Shown: piece by piece, positions 46,175 to 55,039 of the stretch | How positions within the stretch are numbered: the stretch's first letter is position 1 | Layout: every line of letters starts with the position of its first letter | NCBI GenBank assembly: GCA_964553615.1 | Contig: CAZKMA010000007.1 | Span: 32,332-96,331, forward strand | Length of the DNA stretch: 64,000 bases | From: DATKUC01 sp964553615 | Lineage (GTDB): Bacteria; Spirochaetota; Spirochaetia; DSM-27196; DATKUC01 | Direction of reading: 5' to 3' | Notes under the pieces: generated by a model | What the model was told of the DNA's origin: nothing | What the model saw: only the letters and a program-made list of their open reading frames with translations | Database searches by the model: none | Position numbers and translations under genes: made by a program

Positions 46175-46504
46175 TTGTCGCATTCGACAGCGGAATTCAT
46201 GCCCGAACGGTCAGTGAGGACACGAGTTTGCGCGTCGGCAGGCGCGCGATAGCATATCCGTTGACATTGCCGCATCAGAATGAGAACTGCTGGCGCGAAT
46301 TGTTCGCTGTTGACGAATACCCCCGAGTGTGTTAGTTTAAGCGCAATCTCTACGGTGGTCACATCGTCCCGGCGCATGTATCGTTTCGATGAGAATTGTC
46401 GCGACGACCGCATCTCCGGGCAATTGCGTCTGGGCTCGTGAGGAACATTGCCTCGATGTGATTATCGCTCTGAGGAAATCAGCTTACATAAGGAAGATTT
46501 TGCA
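46175..46504 (+). promoter_or_regulatory. Gene-free region with yajC-secD-secF promoter candidate
   Basis: About 330 bases without a convincing gene. A promoter candidate TTGACG (46310-46315), 17 bases, TAGTTT (46333-46338) points to yajC. A second TTGACA (46261-46266) lacks a good -10 box. GC-rich inverted sequence is seen near 46231-46250. No riboswitch is recognised. Confidence 0.4.
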
Positions 46505-46942
46505 ATGAATAGCCTTTTTGCAAGCCTCCCGATACTGATGGGCGCGCCCGGTGGTACGGGAGCAGGAGCTGCGTCCGGAACCGGCCAGCTGGTTACGACT
46601 ATCATCACATTTGGTCTTGTTTTCGTCATTTTCTATTTTCTGATCATCCGACCGCAAAACAAGAAGCAGAAAGAGACCAAGCGCATGCTGGAAGCCCTGA
46701 AGAAGGGAGACCGCGTGGTAACGGCTGGCGGAGTTCGCGGGACCATCGCGTCAATCAAAGAAGATTCAGTAATGGTGAAGGTAGATGGCACAACGAAGAT
46801 CGAGTTCAGTCGATCGGCCGTCTCCGGCATCCTTCAGCAGAAGGCTTCTTCGTCCAAAGGGAAAGCTGCGCAGCAGAATTCCGATGACGACGACGCGGAC
46901 GCCGAGGCAGACGAAGAAGATTCCAAAGAGTCGAAGGAGTGA
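46505..46942 (+). CDS. yajC: Preprotein translocase accessory subunit YajC
   Basis: A 145-residue single-pass protein of the SecDF-YajC complex. The helix TIITFGLVFVIFYFLIIRPQNKK is followed by the KGDRVVTAGGVRGTI beta segment. The tail is very acidic (Asp/Glu/Ser/Lys-rich) and longer than in E. coli. ATG 46505 has AAGGAAG upstream. secD follows after 79 bases. Confidence 0.95.
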   Translation: MNSLFASLPILMGAPGGTGAGAASGTGQLVTTIITFGLVFVIFYFLIIRPQNKKQKETKRMLEALKKGDRVVTAGGVRGTIASIKEDSVMVKVDGTTKIEFSRSAVSGILQQKASSSKGKAAQQNSDDDDADAEADEEDSKESKE

Positions 46943-47021
46943 CATCGCCCGCAGCACAAAATACCGTCACATCGCCGGACTCGGCATGTGACAGACTACA
47001 CCGGGGGCGGGAGTTTACGGT

Positions 47022-48731
47022 ATGAGTAAGAGACTACGACTGATCACTATTCTGGTGCTTATTGCGGTGAGCGCCGTGTTCCTGTACCCGACGGTTCGGT
47101 GGTATTTCCTCCTGCCTGCGAACTTGAAACAGGTTGCGTCGGGCTCGAACATCCAGGTCAGGGACTACGTCCGGAAACAGTCGGACAAGATTTTCCAGGA
47201 ACTGCAGGCAGAGGCCTCGGCAAGCTCTACAAAGCCGGTATCGAAGGATCTGAACTTTCTTGTTTCCGTCGCCAGGAAGAATTTTGGGGCGATCGGAGAG
47301 AAGGTGCCCGCTGTGTGGACCGCAGACAAGGTCTTGAGCGGGTTTCAGAACCGTGACGAGCTGTACACGACTCTGGAAGATCACTATCGGCAGCAGGTGC
47401 TCGGGTTGAAAGACCTGAAAAGCCGGATTTTGCTCCTTGGGCTCGACCTTTCAGGCGGCATGCAGGTTGTCCTTCAGGCTGACCCGAAAACCGTACGTGG
47501 CGGTCTGACCGAACAGCAGGCAATCCAGCAGGCAATGCAGATTCTGAGAAGTCGTATTGACCGGTTCGGTGTGACCGAACCAAGCATTCGTCTTCAGGAC
47601 AAGAACCGCATTGTCATTGAGCTTCCGGGAGACAACGATCCTGAACGTGTCCATGCGTTCCTGATGGGAAAGGGAAGTCTGTATTTCCACATTGTCGACG
47701 ATCAGGCAACGCAGAAACTGATTCAGTACCAGGCCGATCATCCCACCTGGGATCCGAAATACGATCCAATACCCAGTCTGGTGCCGCCGCAGGATCAGGT
47801 CGCAGAATATGTAACCAAGGATCAATACGGCATTGACCAGCACGTGCGCTGGATTGTCATCCATAAGGACGTAGCAAAATACGGTCTGGATGGTCAGTAC
47901 ATAACAAACGCCGAGGTTGGTCGGGATCCGTTAACGAATCAACCGGTCGTTAACTTTACGCTGAACTCAGTCGGCGCGACCAAGTTCGATATTCTCACCC
48001 GGGATAACGTCGGAAAGAGTATGGCGGTTGTGCTGGATGGCAAGGTCGTTTCCTACGCAAATATTCGGGAAGAAATTCCAAACGGAAGCGTACAGATCAG
48101 CGGTCTTGATCAGCAGCAGGCGCAGAACCTCTCCATAGTGCTGCGAACGGCGTCCTTGCCCGTGAATCTGACCATTGTCAACCAGAATGTGGTCGGGGCA
48201 ACCCTCGGTGCCGCCGCAATACATGCGGGACTCCAGGCAAGCCTGCTCGGTTTCATATTGGTAGTGCTGTTCATGCTGGCGTACTACAAGGGCGCGGGGC
48301 TCATTGCGGATATTGAGCTGTTCCTGAATCTGTTTTTCATGGTCTCCATCCTTTCTGTGTTCAATCTCACGTTGACACTCACCAGTATTGCCGGTCTCGT
48401 GCTGACGGTAGGTATGGCCGTTGATGCCAACGTTATCATCTATGAACGAATCAAGGATGAAATGAGGTTCGGAAAGAGTGCTTCGGCATCCGTGAAGGCG
48501 GGTTTTGCGAAGGCGTTCTGGACAATTATGGACTCCAATATCACGACGCTCATCGCGGCAATCTTCCTCTCTCAGCTTGGCACAGGGCCGGTACAGGGGT
48601 TTGCAGTTACTCTCGCGGTTGGAATCGTCTCGTCCATGTTCACGTCTCTGTTCATATCCCGGCTTATCTACGACTTCCTCCTTGACGTGGTGAAAGTCAA
48701 GGGCCTGAGCATCAGCTGGAGGATGAGATGA
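47022..48731 (+). CDS. secD: Protein translocase subunit SecD
   Basis: RND-type subunit that uses ion flow to pull exported proteins across the membrane. The 569 residues contain an N-terminal helix, the motif LLGLDLSGGMQVVLQ, a large periplasmic domain, and a C-terminal six-helix part with AGLVLTVGMAVDANVIIYERIKDE (D1/D4 type motifs). Start at ATG 47022. Its stop overlaps the secF ATG, so production is coupled. Confidence 0.97.
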   Translation: MSKRLRLITILVLIAVSAVFLYPTVRWYFLLPANLKQVASGSNIQVRDYVRKQSDKIFQELQAEASASSTKPVSKDLNFLVSVARKNFGAIGEKVPAVWTADKVLSGFQNRDELYTTLEDHYRQQVLGLKDLKSRILLLGLDLSGGMQVVLQADPKTVRGGLTEQQAIQQAMQILRSRIDRFGVTEPSIRLQDKNRIVIELPGDNDPERVHAFLMGKGSLYFHIVDDQATQKLIQYQADHPTWDPKYDPIPSLVPPQDQVAEYVTKDQYGIDQHVRWIVIHKDVAKYGLDGQYITNAEVGRDPLTNQPVVNFTLNSVGATKFDILTRDNVGKSMAVVLDGKVVSYANIREEIPNGSVQISGLDQQQAQNLSIVLRTASLPVNLTIVNQNVVGATLGAAAIHAGLQASLLGFILVVLFMLAYYKGAGLIADIELFLNLFFMVSILSVFNLTLTLTSIAGLVLTVGMAVDANVIIYERIKDEMRFGKSASASVKAGFAKAFWTIMDSNITTLIAAIFLSQLGTGPVQGFAVTLAVGIVSSMFTSLFISRLIYDFLLDVVKVKGLSISWRMR

Positions 48732-49810
48732 AGCGCGTAATCCAATTCACCAGAATCCGATTCTGGATGATTGCCATGTCTGTCGCGTTCATCGTGCTCG
48801 GTCTTGTTGTGACCATCGCGCGCGGCGGGTTCAATTATGGTGTTGAGTTCCAGGCCGGTTTGAGCCTGCAGGTTCACATTCTCCCGGCCAAAGTGACCGT
48901 TACCCCGGCGAAGGTTCGTGATGCCCTCAAGAGCAACATAAACGGTTATCAGATACAGTCACTGGGAAACGCGGCGGATCAGATCTACGAAATAAAGGTC
49001 CGTCAGCCTCGTGGTGGGGCACCAACCGACTTCAGCCAGACAATGACCGACAAGGTCATGACCGATCTGAAGACCGCATTCGGTGCTGAGTCGGTGACTC
49101 AGCAGTCCAGCGCGTATGTCGGACCGCGGTTCTCGAGTGACCTGACTCGACAAATTTTGCTGATGGTGCTGCTCACGGTCGGTGTCATTCTCGTGTATCT
49201 GTCCTTTCGCTTCCGGATTGCCTACGCAACGGGTGCGGTCGTGGCAACGTTGCACGATACGCTCATGATGGTTGTTTTCATCGGTGCGTTCCAGATGGAG
49301 GTGTCAACCGCAATAATTGCGGCTATCCTCACAATCATCGGTTATTCGCTGAACGATACCATCGTTGTGTTCGACCGTATTCGTGAAAACGAAAAAATGA
49401 TGCGTGAATCGCAGTTTCCAAGCATCATCGATACAAGCATCTCGATGTCCCTGAGTCGAACTATCGTAACGTCGTTCACGACCTTTCTCGCGGCCCTTGC
49501 CATCTTTGTATTCACAACGGGTTCGATCAAGGATTTTGCCCTTGCATTGATGGTCGGTATTGTCTGGGGTACATACTCATCGATCTTCATCGCATCGCCG
49601 GTGCTGCTCGCTATGGTCAATGGCCAGCGCGGCAGACGGAAACGCAAAGATGCACGGCTGTACGGTCGGCAATCGATGGTTATCTCGAACACACCGAAAG
49701 ATGCGGCGGGCGCCGAGGACAAGGGGGCCCAGAAGGGCAATCAGTCCGCGCCGGACAAGGATTCGGTTATTCGGGAACTTGCCCAGAGACGGGCACGAAA
49801 AAAGAAATAG
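48728..49810 (+). CDS. secF: Protein translocase subunit SecF
   Basis: Partner of SecD, 360 residues. The N-terminal helix is followed by FNYGVEFQAGLSLQVHI; the conserved region IIGYSLNDTIVVFDRIREN and the ALMVGIVWGTYSSIFIASP segment are present. The C-terminal tail of about 70 residues is basic and hydrophilic. ATGA overlap with secD. A terminator follows. Confidence 0.97.
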   Translation: MKRVIQFTRIRFWMIAMSVAFIVLGLVVTIARGGFNYGVEFQAGLSLQVHILPAKVTVTPAKVRDALKSNINGYQIQSLGNAADQIYEIKVRQPRGGAPTDFSQTMTDKVMTDLKTAFGAESVTQQSSAYVGPRFSSDLTRQILLMVLLTVGVILVYLSFRFRIAYATGAVVATLHDTLMMVVFIGAFQMEVSTAIIAAILTIIGYSLNDTIVVFDRIRENEKMMRESQFPSIIDTSISMSLSRTIVTSFTTFLAALAIFVFTTGSIKDFALALMVGIVWGTYSSIFIASPVLLAMVNGQRGRRKRKDARLYGRQSMVISNTPKDAAGAEDKGAQKGNQSAPDKDSVIRELAQRRARKKK

Positions 49811-49837
49811 TCCGGTCGTTTTTGACCATCAGAAGAA

Positions 49838-49872
49838 TGCCCCGCACTCCATCGGATGCGGGGCCTTTTTTT
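49838..49872. terminator. Terminator between secF and the ACT-domain gene
   Basis: GCCCCGCA (49839-49846), TGCGGGGC (49857-49864), then seven T residues. It serves secF; the last T residues touch the stop codon of the convergent gene. Confidence 0.92.
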
Positions 49873-50599
49873 AGAACTCTTCTCCATGAACGCGCAGAAG
49901 GTTGAATTTTCCAATGCTGCTGAGGAGCATGACCGCCATTACCCCCGCTTCTGTGGGATCGGTAACCACCAGGTCGACCACCTCGACGACGGAGCCTGCC
50001 ATCTTCAGTGCAACAACGGGGATACCGTACACCTCCCGGAGTTCCTGAACTGCGTTGCGGATTTCTCCTCCCATGAGGGCTCCGGCAAGAACAAGGATAC
50101 CGGCCCTGTGAAGGCGGCCCACCGCGCGGACGGCCTGGGCAATTTCGGATTCTCCAACTACGGCAATGGTGTCCACCGAGATGAGTTCGCCCCGGATGTT
50201 GTGCCGATCTGCTTCAACAATTGCGCCCGATGCTACTGCCGCTACCTGGGCTCCACCGCCAAGCACAATGACGCGCTTTCCGTAGGTTCGGAGATTTGTT
50301 GGACGTATCTGGACAGACTGAACTGACGGAATGCCTCTGATCCTCTCAATCAGCGTGTCACCATTTTGATCTGACTGGATCTGAATTGTCGTGTGCGTCA
50401 TATCGTCGAAATCGTTCCAGGACTGAATGTAGCGCGCGCTGAGAGACTGGCCGGATATCAGATTCATGATGTCGGCCATGAGTCCCACACGATCAGTGGC
50501 AAGAATTTCGAGGGCGAAACCGGGGATGGCGGTGCTTGCAGGCTGCTCCTTCATCCGAGTATAGCGTTCCCGCAATCGTTTTGGCATGTCAATCTTCAT
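49871..50599 (-). CDS. ACT-domain protein with DUF5612-like C-terminus
   Basis: A 242-residue cytosolic protein. The N-terminal ACT domain (about 25-100; FALEILATDRVGLMADIMNL) would bind an amino acid. The C-terminal part (RVIVLGGGAQVAAVASGAIVE, then AGILVLAGALMGGEIRNAVQ) matches the DUF5612 arrangement known mainly from methanogens and some bacteria. The function is unknown; a regulator or thiol/amino-acid sensor is possible. No ribosome site lies before ATG 50599; a promoter ends 6 bases upstream. Confidence 0.75.
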   Translation of the reverse strand: MKIDMPKRLRERYTRMKEQPASTAIPGFALEILATDRVGLMADIMNLISGQSLSARYIQSWNDFDDMTHTTIQIQSDQNGDTLIERIRGIPSVQSVQIRPTNLRTYGKRVIVLGGGAQVAAVASGAIVEADRHNIRGELISVDTIAVVGESEIAQAVRAVGRLHRAGILVLAGALMGGEIRNAVQELREVYGIPVVALKMAGSVVEVVDLVVTDPTEAGVMAVMLLSSIGKFNLLRVHGEEF

Positions 50600-50605
50600 G
50601 ACTCG

Positions 50606-50633
50606 ATTCTACTGCCGGATTCGCGTTCGTCAA
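50606..50633 (-). promoter_or_regulatory. Promoter of the ACT-domain gene (predicted leaderless)
   Basis: TTGACG (50633-50628), 16 bases, TAGAAT (50611-50606), then six bases and the ATG at 50599. Expected +1 is the start codon. Confidence 0.55.
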
Positions 50634-50693
50634 CACCAGTTCGCCCCGTATCCGTCGTTCGCAAAATTGGTTATTCTGATCGCGGAGGATCCT

Positions 50694-51572
50694 GTGATCG
50701 ACTTAACTGAATTGCTTGCCGGGAAACGGGGACTCTTGTCGGACATGGATGGAGTAATATACCACGGGAACCAGTTGCTTCCTGGTGTTGCGGAGTTCAT
50801 GAAATGGATCAAAGAATCCGGCATGGAGTTTCTGTTTCTCACCAACTCGAGCGAACGAACCCCGCGGGAGCTGCGCGAGAAGCTCCTCCGGCTGGGGCTG
50901 GATGTTTCGGTAGAGAATTTCTACACGTCAGCGTTGGCCACTGCGGCCTTTCTGAAGAGCCAGGATCCAGGCGGTACTGCCTATGTAATTGGCGGGAACG
51001 GTTTGGTCAATGCGCTCTATGAGGCGGGATTCGCCATGAATGAGGTGAATCCGGATTACGTGGTCGTTGGCGAGACGCACTCCTACACCTACGACACGAT
51101 TACCCAGGCAATAAACCTCGTGCGCAAGGGTGCGCGTCTCATTGGAACCAATCCGGATCTCACCGGTCCCAGCGAGCATGGCGTTGTTCCTGCAACAGGT
51201 GCCATTATTTCTCCCATTGAGCTGGCAACGGGCCGAAAGGCGTATTTTGTCGGCAAGCCGAATCCGCTCATGATGCGTCAGGCGCTGAAACGCCTGGGCT
51301 GCAGAAGGGAGGAGTCCGTCATCGTGGGTGACCGGATGGATACGGATATCATTGCCGGAATTGAATCGGAAATCGACACTATTCTTGTGCTCTCCGGAGT
51401 TACCGCGCTGGAGGACCTTCCGCGTTTCCCGTACCAGCCGCATTTTGTCGTGAATGGGGTTGGACAGATACCGAAGGGAGAGACGGTGCGCGAAATTCCA
51501 AAGATGCCGACCCGGGTAGATCCGGGTCCGCTCGGAACGGAATCCACCGATCACGGACGGGTCCAGTCGTGA
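50694..51572 (+). CDS. HAD-IIA phosphatase (NagD/AraL-like)
   Basis: A 292-residue HAD phosphatase with motif I SDMDGVIYHGN, motif II LTNSSERTPREL, Lys in VGKPNPLMMRQAL and motif IV VGDRMDTDIIAGIES. NagD-type enzymes act on nucleotide monophosphates or sugar phosphates. GTG 50694 has GGAGG (50684-50688) five bases upstream. Its stop overlaps the next start (GTGA). It is a paralogue of the 37663 gene. Confidence 0.92.
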   Translation: MIDLTELLAGKRGLLSDMDGVIYHGNQLLPGVAEFMKWIKESGMEFLFLTNSSERTPRELREKLLRLGLDVSVENFYTSALATAAFLKSQDPGGTAYVIGGNGLVNALYEAGFAMNEVNPDYVVVGETHSYTYDTITQAINLVRKGARLIGTNPDLTGPSEHGVVPATGAIISPIELATGRKAYFVGKPNPLMMRQALKRLGCRREESVIVGDRMDTDIIAGIESEIDTILVLSGVTALEDLPRFPYQPHFVVNGVGQIPKGETVREIPKMPTRVDPGPLGTESTDHGRVQS

Positions 51573-52363
51573 ATCTCCACTTTCAACGATTCGGATCGGC
51601 GCGCACGAGAGGAGTGCCGCTGGTGATCCTTCACGGACTCTTCGGTTCCGGAGACAACTGGCTGCCGATTGCTCGAGCTTTCGAAAACGAGTACCGGGTA
51701 ATTCTTCCTGATCTTCCCAATCACGGAGACTCTCCGCACACCGATCGGTTCACCTACCCGGAGATGGCGGAAGCCATTGCGGAATTTTTGAGAGTTGAAG
51801 AGCTTGTTCCGTGCATTCTTACCGGCCATTCCATGGGAGGAAAGATTGCAATGGCGACGGCACTCGAGAATCCGGGGATGGTGGAGAAGTTGTGTCTTGT
51901 CGACATCGCGCCGAAGGCCGACAATTCACGCCACACGCAGATGCTCGCTGCAATGCAGGAGGTCGCTGAGGCCAATGTCCGAAGCCGACGAGACGCGGAG
52001 TCAATTCTGGAACGGCGTATACCGGGTAAAAGAGAGCGTGCGTTTCTCCAGAAGAGTCTGGTCCAGCAGGATGATGGTATCTACCGATGGAAACTGAATC
52101 TCGACCTCATTCGCGGTTCATACGAAACGATGCTTGGATGGCCGTATGAGGCGGACCGGGACGTTCGCCCGTATGATCGGCCTGCACTGTTTCTGGGCGG
52201 CGCGCGATCGCAGTACCTTATGCCGGACGACCGGGAGGTCATTCTGTCCCTGTTCCCTCGCGCACAAATGGTGCACATTGCGGATGCCGGCCACTGGGTT
52301 CATGCGGACCAGCCCGAAGAGTTCATGAACATATTCCGGAATTTCGTGAACGGTGCCTCATGA
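51569..52363 (+). CDS. Alpha/beta hydrolase (YbfF-like esterase)
   Basis: A 264-residue serine esterase. HGLFGSGDNW forms the oxyanion region, LPDLPNHGDS follows, GHSMGGK is the nucleophile elbow (Ser near residue 91), and ADAGHWVHAD carries the catalytic His. It starts at GTG 51569 overlapping the HAD stop, and its own stop overlaps glgX, so all three are coupled. The substrate is unknown. Confidence 0.9.
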   Translation: MNLHFQRFGSARTRGVPLVILHGLFGSGDNWLPIARAFENEYRVILPDLPNHGDSPHTDRFTYPEMAEAIAEFLRVEELVPCILTGHSMGGKIAMATALENPGMVEKLCLVDIAPKADNSRHTQMLAAMQEVAEANVRSRRDAESILERRIPGKRERAFLQKSLVQQDDGIYRWKLNLDLIRGSYETMLGWPYEADRDVRPYDRPALFLGGARSQYLMPDDREVILSLFPRAQMVHIADAGHWVHADQPEEFMNIFRNFVNGAS

Positions 52364-54618
52364 GTGAGGTGTCGACGGCAACTTCGGAAATGCTTCCCGC
52401 TGCCTCCGTGACTTCACTTCCGGGCGGCCGGCCGGCTCCACTCGGGGCTACGCCGACCCCGCACGGAGTTCAGTTTGCGTTTTTTAGTCGGCGGGCAACC
52501 GCGGCCTGGTTGCTTCTCTTCGATTCCGCGGATGATCACACTCCTGCCGCCGAGATATTGCTGGACCCGGTGCGCAATCGCACGGGGGATATATGGCATG
52601 TGCTTGTTTCCTGGGCCGGTCCCGGACAGCTCTACCTGTTTCGGGTGGATGGGCCCTACGATCCGGGCCGCGGGCTGCGTTTCAACAGGCACAAGGCATT
52701 GATCGACCCCTACGCGCGTGCGCTTACTCACAGCCATGTATGGCACATTCCGGAAAACTATGGTTTTGTCGCGCCGACGGCTCCTGCGGGCAGAGACTCT
52801 ACCCGTCAAGGATCGGCGGGGCGGATTGATCGTTCGGACCTCGCTGATAATGCCGACCTGACGATATCTCCGCTTTCAAGCGTCGGGACCATGCCGAAAT
52901 GCATTGTCATAGACAATGACTCGTTCGACTGGCAGGATGATCGCCCGCTCAATTATCCACTTCGATTCAGTGTTATCTATGAAACACACGTGAAGAGTCT
53001 ATCGGCTCACTCTTCGGCGGGTGCAAAGCATCCCGGAACCTACCGAGGCGTCGTCGAGATGATTCCCCATCTGAAATCGCTCGGGATAACGAGCCTCGAG
53101 CTCCTTCCGGTTCAGGAGTTCGATGAACTGGAAAACGACAATGTGGACCCGACGAACGGGGATCTGCTCGAGAATTTCTGGGGCTACAGTACCATTGCAT
53201 TCTTCGCGCCGAAAGGCAGCTATTCGGCCGCTCACAACGGCGGCGAGGCAGGTGGGCAGGTTAACGAGTTCAAGGAGATGGTCAGGGAGCTGCACAAGGC
53301 CGGCATAGAACTGGTGCTGGATGTCGTATTCAACCACAGCGGCGAGGGCAGTCATCTCGGGCCAACCGTCTCATTTCGAGGCCTGGACAACCGAATCTAC
53401 TACATTCTGGATCAGGATCGTCGGATGTATCGTAACTTCTCCGGATGTGGGAATACACTGAATTGCAACCATCCGGTTGTCCGCTCACTCATCATCGACT
53501 GTCTCCACTACTGGGTCACGGAAATGCATGTGGACGGGTTCAGATTTGACCTGGGTTCCATACTTGGCCGGGATGAGACTGGAAAACTCATGGAGAATCC
53601 TCCAATTCTCGAGAGGATAGCGGAAGACCCGATTCTTCGAAATACCAAAATCATCGCCGAAGCGTGGGATGCCGCGGGCGCCTACCAGGTAGGGGCGTTT
53701 CCCGGTGGCCGTTGGGCCGAATGGAACGACCATTTCCGAGATGATGTGCGAAGGTTCTGGCGGGGCGATGCGAACATGTCCGCCGCGCTGGCCACCCGCA
53801 TCACCGGCAGCTCGGATCTCTACCTCCGGGACGGACGCAAGCCGTTTCACAGCATCAACTTTGTCACATCCCACGATGGTTTTACCTTGAACGATCTGGT
53901 CAGCTACAGCGTGAAACACAATGAACGGAATGGCGAATACAATGCCGACGGAATGAACGGAAACAGCAGTGCAAACTATGGCGTGGAGGGACCGACCGAT
54001 GATCCTGCTATTGAACAGGTGCGCAATCGACAGGTGAAGAACTTCCTTGCAACGCTGCTCCTTTCTCTCGGCACACCCATGCTTCTTGGTGGAGATGAAG
54101 TCCGCCGCACGCAGGCGGGAAATAACAATGCGTACTGCCAGAACAACGAAATATCGTTCATGGATTATTCGCTGAGTGACCGCCATTCCGACATCCTCCG
54201 GTTCTGCCGACAGCTCATACGGTTTCGCCTTGCACACCCGGCGTTCCTGCGACCGGAATTCTACAGCGGCGAGGATAACGACTACAACGCTATCCCGGAC
54301 GTATCGTGGTACAACGAAAAAGCAAAACCGATGAACTGGGAGCGTGAAGACGGAGTGCTCGCGCTTCGGATTGACGGGAGCAAGGCTGAAACACGCGCGG
54401 ATCGGGATGATTTCGACTTCTACTTCATGTTCAATGCCTCAGCAAGCGCTATCCAGTTCTCCCTCTGTCCGGCACGCAACGGAAGAGTGTGGCACGTGGT
54501 CATGGACACCGCTCTGCCGTCGCCGCAGGATTTTCGCACGCGGGACACCATGTCCCCGGTTGCTGAGAACCACGCAACGGTCGAACCGCACGCAATGGTG
54601 CTGCTTGCCGCGTTGTAA
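52360..54618 (+). CDS. glgX: Glycogen debranching enzyme (GlgX/TreX type)
   Basis: GH13 isoamylase-type enzyme that cleaves alpha-1,6 branches of glycogen. The 752 residues have an N-terminal CBM48-like domain (PLGATPTPHGVQFAFFSRRA), VVFNHSGEGS, the nucleophile Asp in GFRFDLGSILGRD, the acid Glu in IIAEAWDAAG, and FVTSHDGFTLNDLVS. It is coupled to the esterase by ATGA. No other glycogen gene is nearby. Confidence 0.96.
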   Translation: MSEVSTATSEMLPAASVTSLPGGRPAPLGATPTPHGVQFAFFSRRATAAWLLLFDSADDHTPAAEILLDPVRNRTGDIWHVLVSWAGPGQLYLFRVDGPYDPGRGLRFNRHKALIDPYARALTHSHVWHIPENYGFVAPTAPAGRDSTRQGSAGRIDRSDLADNADLTISPLSSVGTMPKCIVIDNDSFDWQDDRPLNYPLRFSVIYETHVKSLSAHSSAGAKHPGTYRGVVEMIPHLKSLGITSLELLPVQEFDELENDNVDPTNGDLLENFWGYSTIAFFAPKGSYSAAHNGGEAGGQVNEFKEMVRELHKAGIELVLDVVFNHSGEGSHLGPTVSFRGLDNRIYYILDQDRRMYRNFSGCGNTLNCNHPVVRSLIIDCLHYWVTEMHVDGFRFDLGSILGRDETGKLMENPPILERIAEDPILRNTKIIAEAWDAAGAYQVGAFPGGRWAEWNDHFRDDVRRFWRGDANMSAALATRITGSSDLYLRDGRKPFHSINFVTSHDGFTLNDLVSYSVKHNERNGEYNADGMNGNSSANYGVEGPTDDPAIEQVRNRQVKNFLATLLLSLGTPMLLGGDEVRRTQAGNNNAYCQNNEISFMDYSLSDRHSDILRFCRQLIRFRLAHPAFLRPEFYSGEDNDYNAIPDVSWYNEKAKPMNWEREDGVLALRIDGSKAETRADRDDFDFYFMFNASASAIQFSLCPARNGRVWHVVMDTALPSPQDFRTRDTMSPVAENHATVEPHAMVLLAAL

Positions 54619-54631
54619 TGCGTGAGAGTTC

Positions 54632-54660
54632 TTGACACGAGGGAGAGTTTCCCCGATATT
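54632..54660 (+). promoter_or_regulatory. Promoter of the thrS leader
   Basis: TTGACA (54632-54637), 17 bases, GATATT (54655-54660). It lies just after glgX and would start the T-box transcript near 54667. Confidence 0.55.
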
Positions 54661-54666
54661 TGACAG

Positions 54667-55001
54667 CAAAGCACAGATGGAGACGAGTAGGTGCTGACTG
54701 CGTCCAGAGAGAGGGTATCCGCGGCCTGCCGGCCGATGGGTGGAAGGTACCCGGCACAAGAGCACTGAAAACCACTCCGGAGCTGCAGATCGAAAAGGCG
54801 GTTGAGCCCGAGTAGGTCGTGCCGGTTTGCCCCGCCGTTATCCGGGAACAGAGAGCGCCGGAATTCTCCGGCGAAGTAAGGTGGTACCGCGGAAAGCCCC
54901 GGCTGTGTCCGAAAGCTTTTCGTCCTTACACGGCCCATGCGAACGCGTGGCGGAAGAAGGATGAAACCTGCTCGGAGACCGACCTGGGCTTTCATTTTTT
55001 C
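54667..55001 (+). ncRNA. T-box riboswitch (Thr specifier) controlling thrS
   Basis: Stem I: GGAG (54679-54682) pairs with CTCC (54775-54778); AGTA (54686-54689) forms the left side of the specifier loop; GTGCT (54691-54695) pairs with AGCAC (54761-54765). The right side reads TGAAA-ACC-A, giving the Thr codon ACC (54771-54773) followed by a purine. AGAGAG and GGTGGAA mark the distal loops. Stem III is GCCGGA-ATTC-TCCGGC. The T-box AAGGTGGTACCGCGG follows. Antiterminator: GTAAGG (54876-54881) with CCTTAC (54924-54929), and CGGAAAGC (54890-54897) with GCTTTTCG (54915-54922). Competing terminator: AAAGCCCCGG (54893-54902) with CCTGGGCTTT (54983-54992), then six T residues. Confidence 0.95.
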
Positions 55002-55039
55002 CCGGCTCGCGCATCGCCATCTTTGTTCGGGAGGTACCT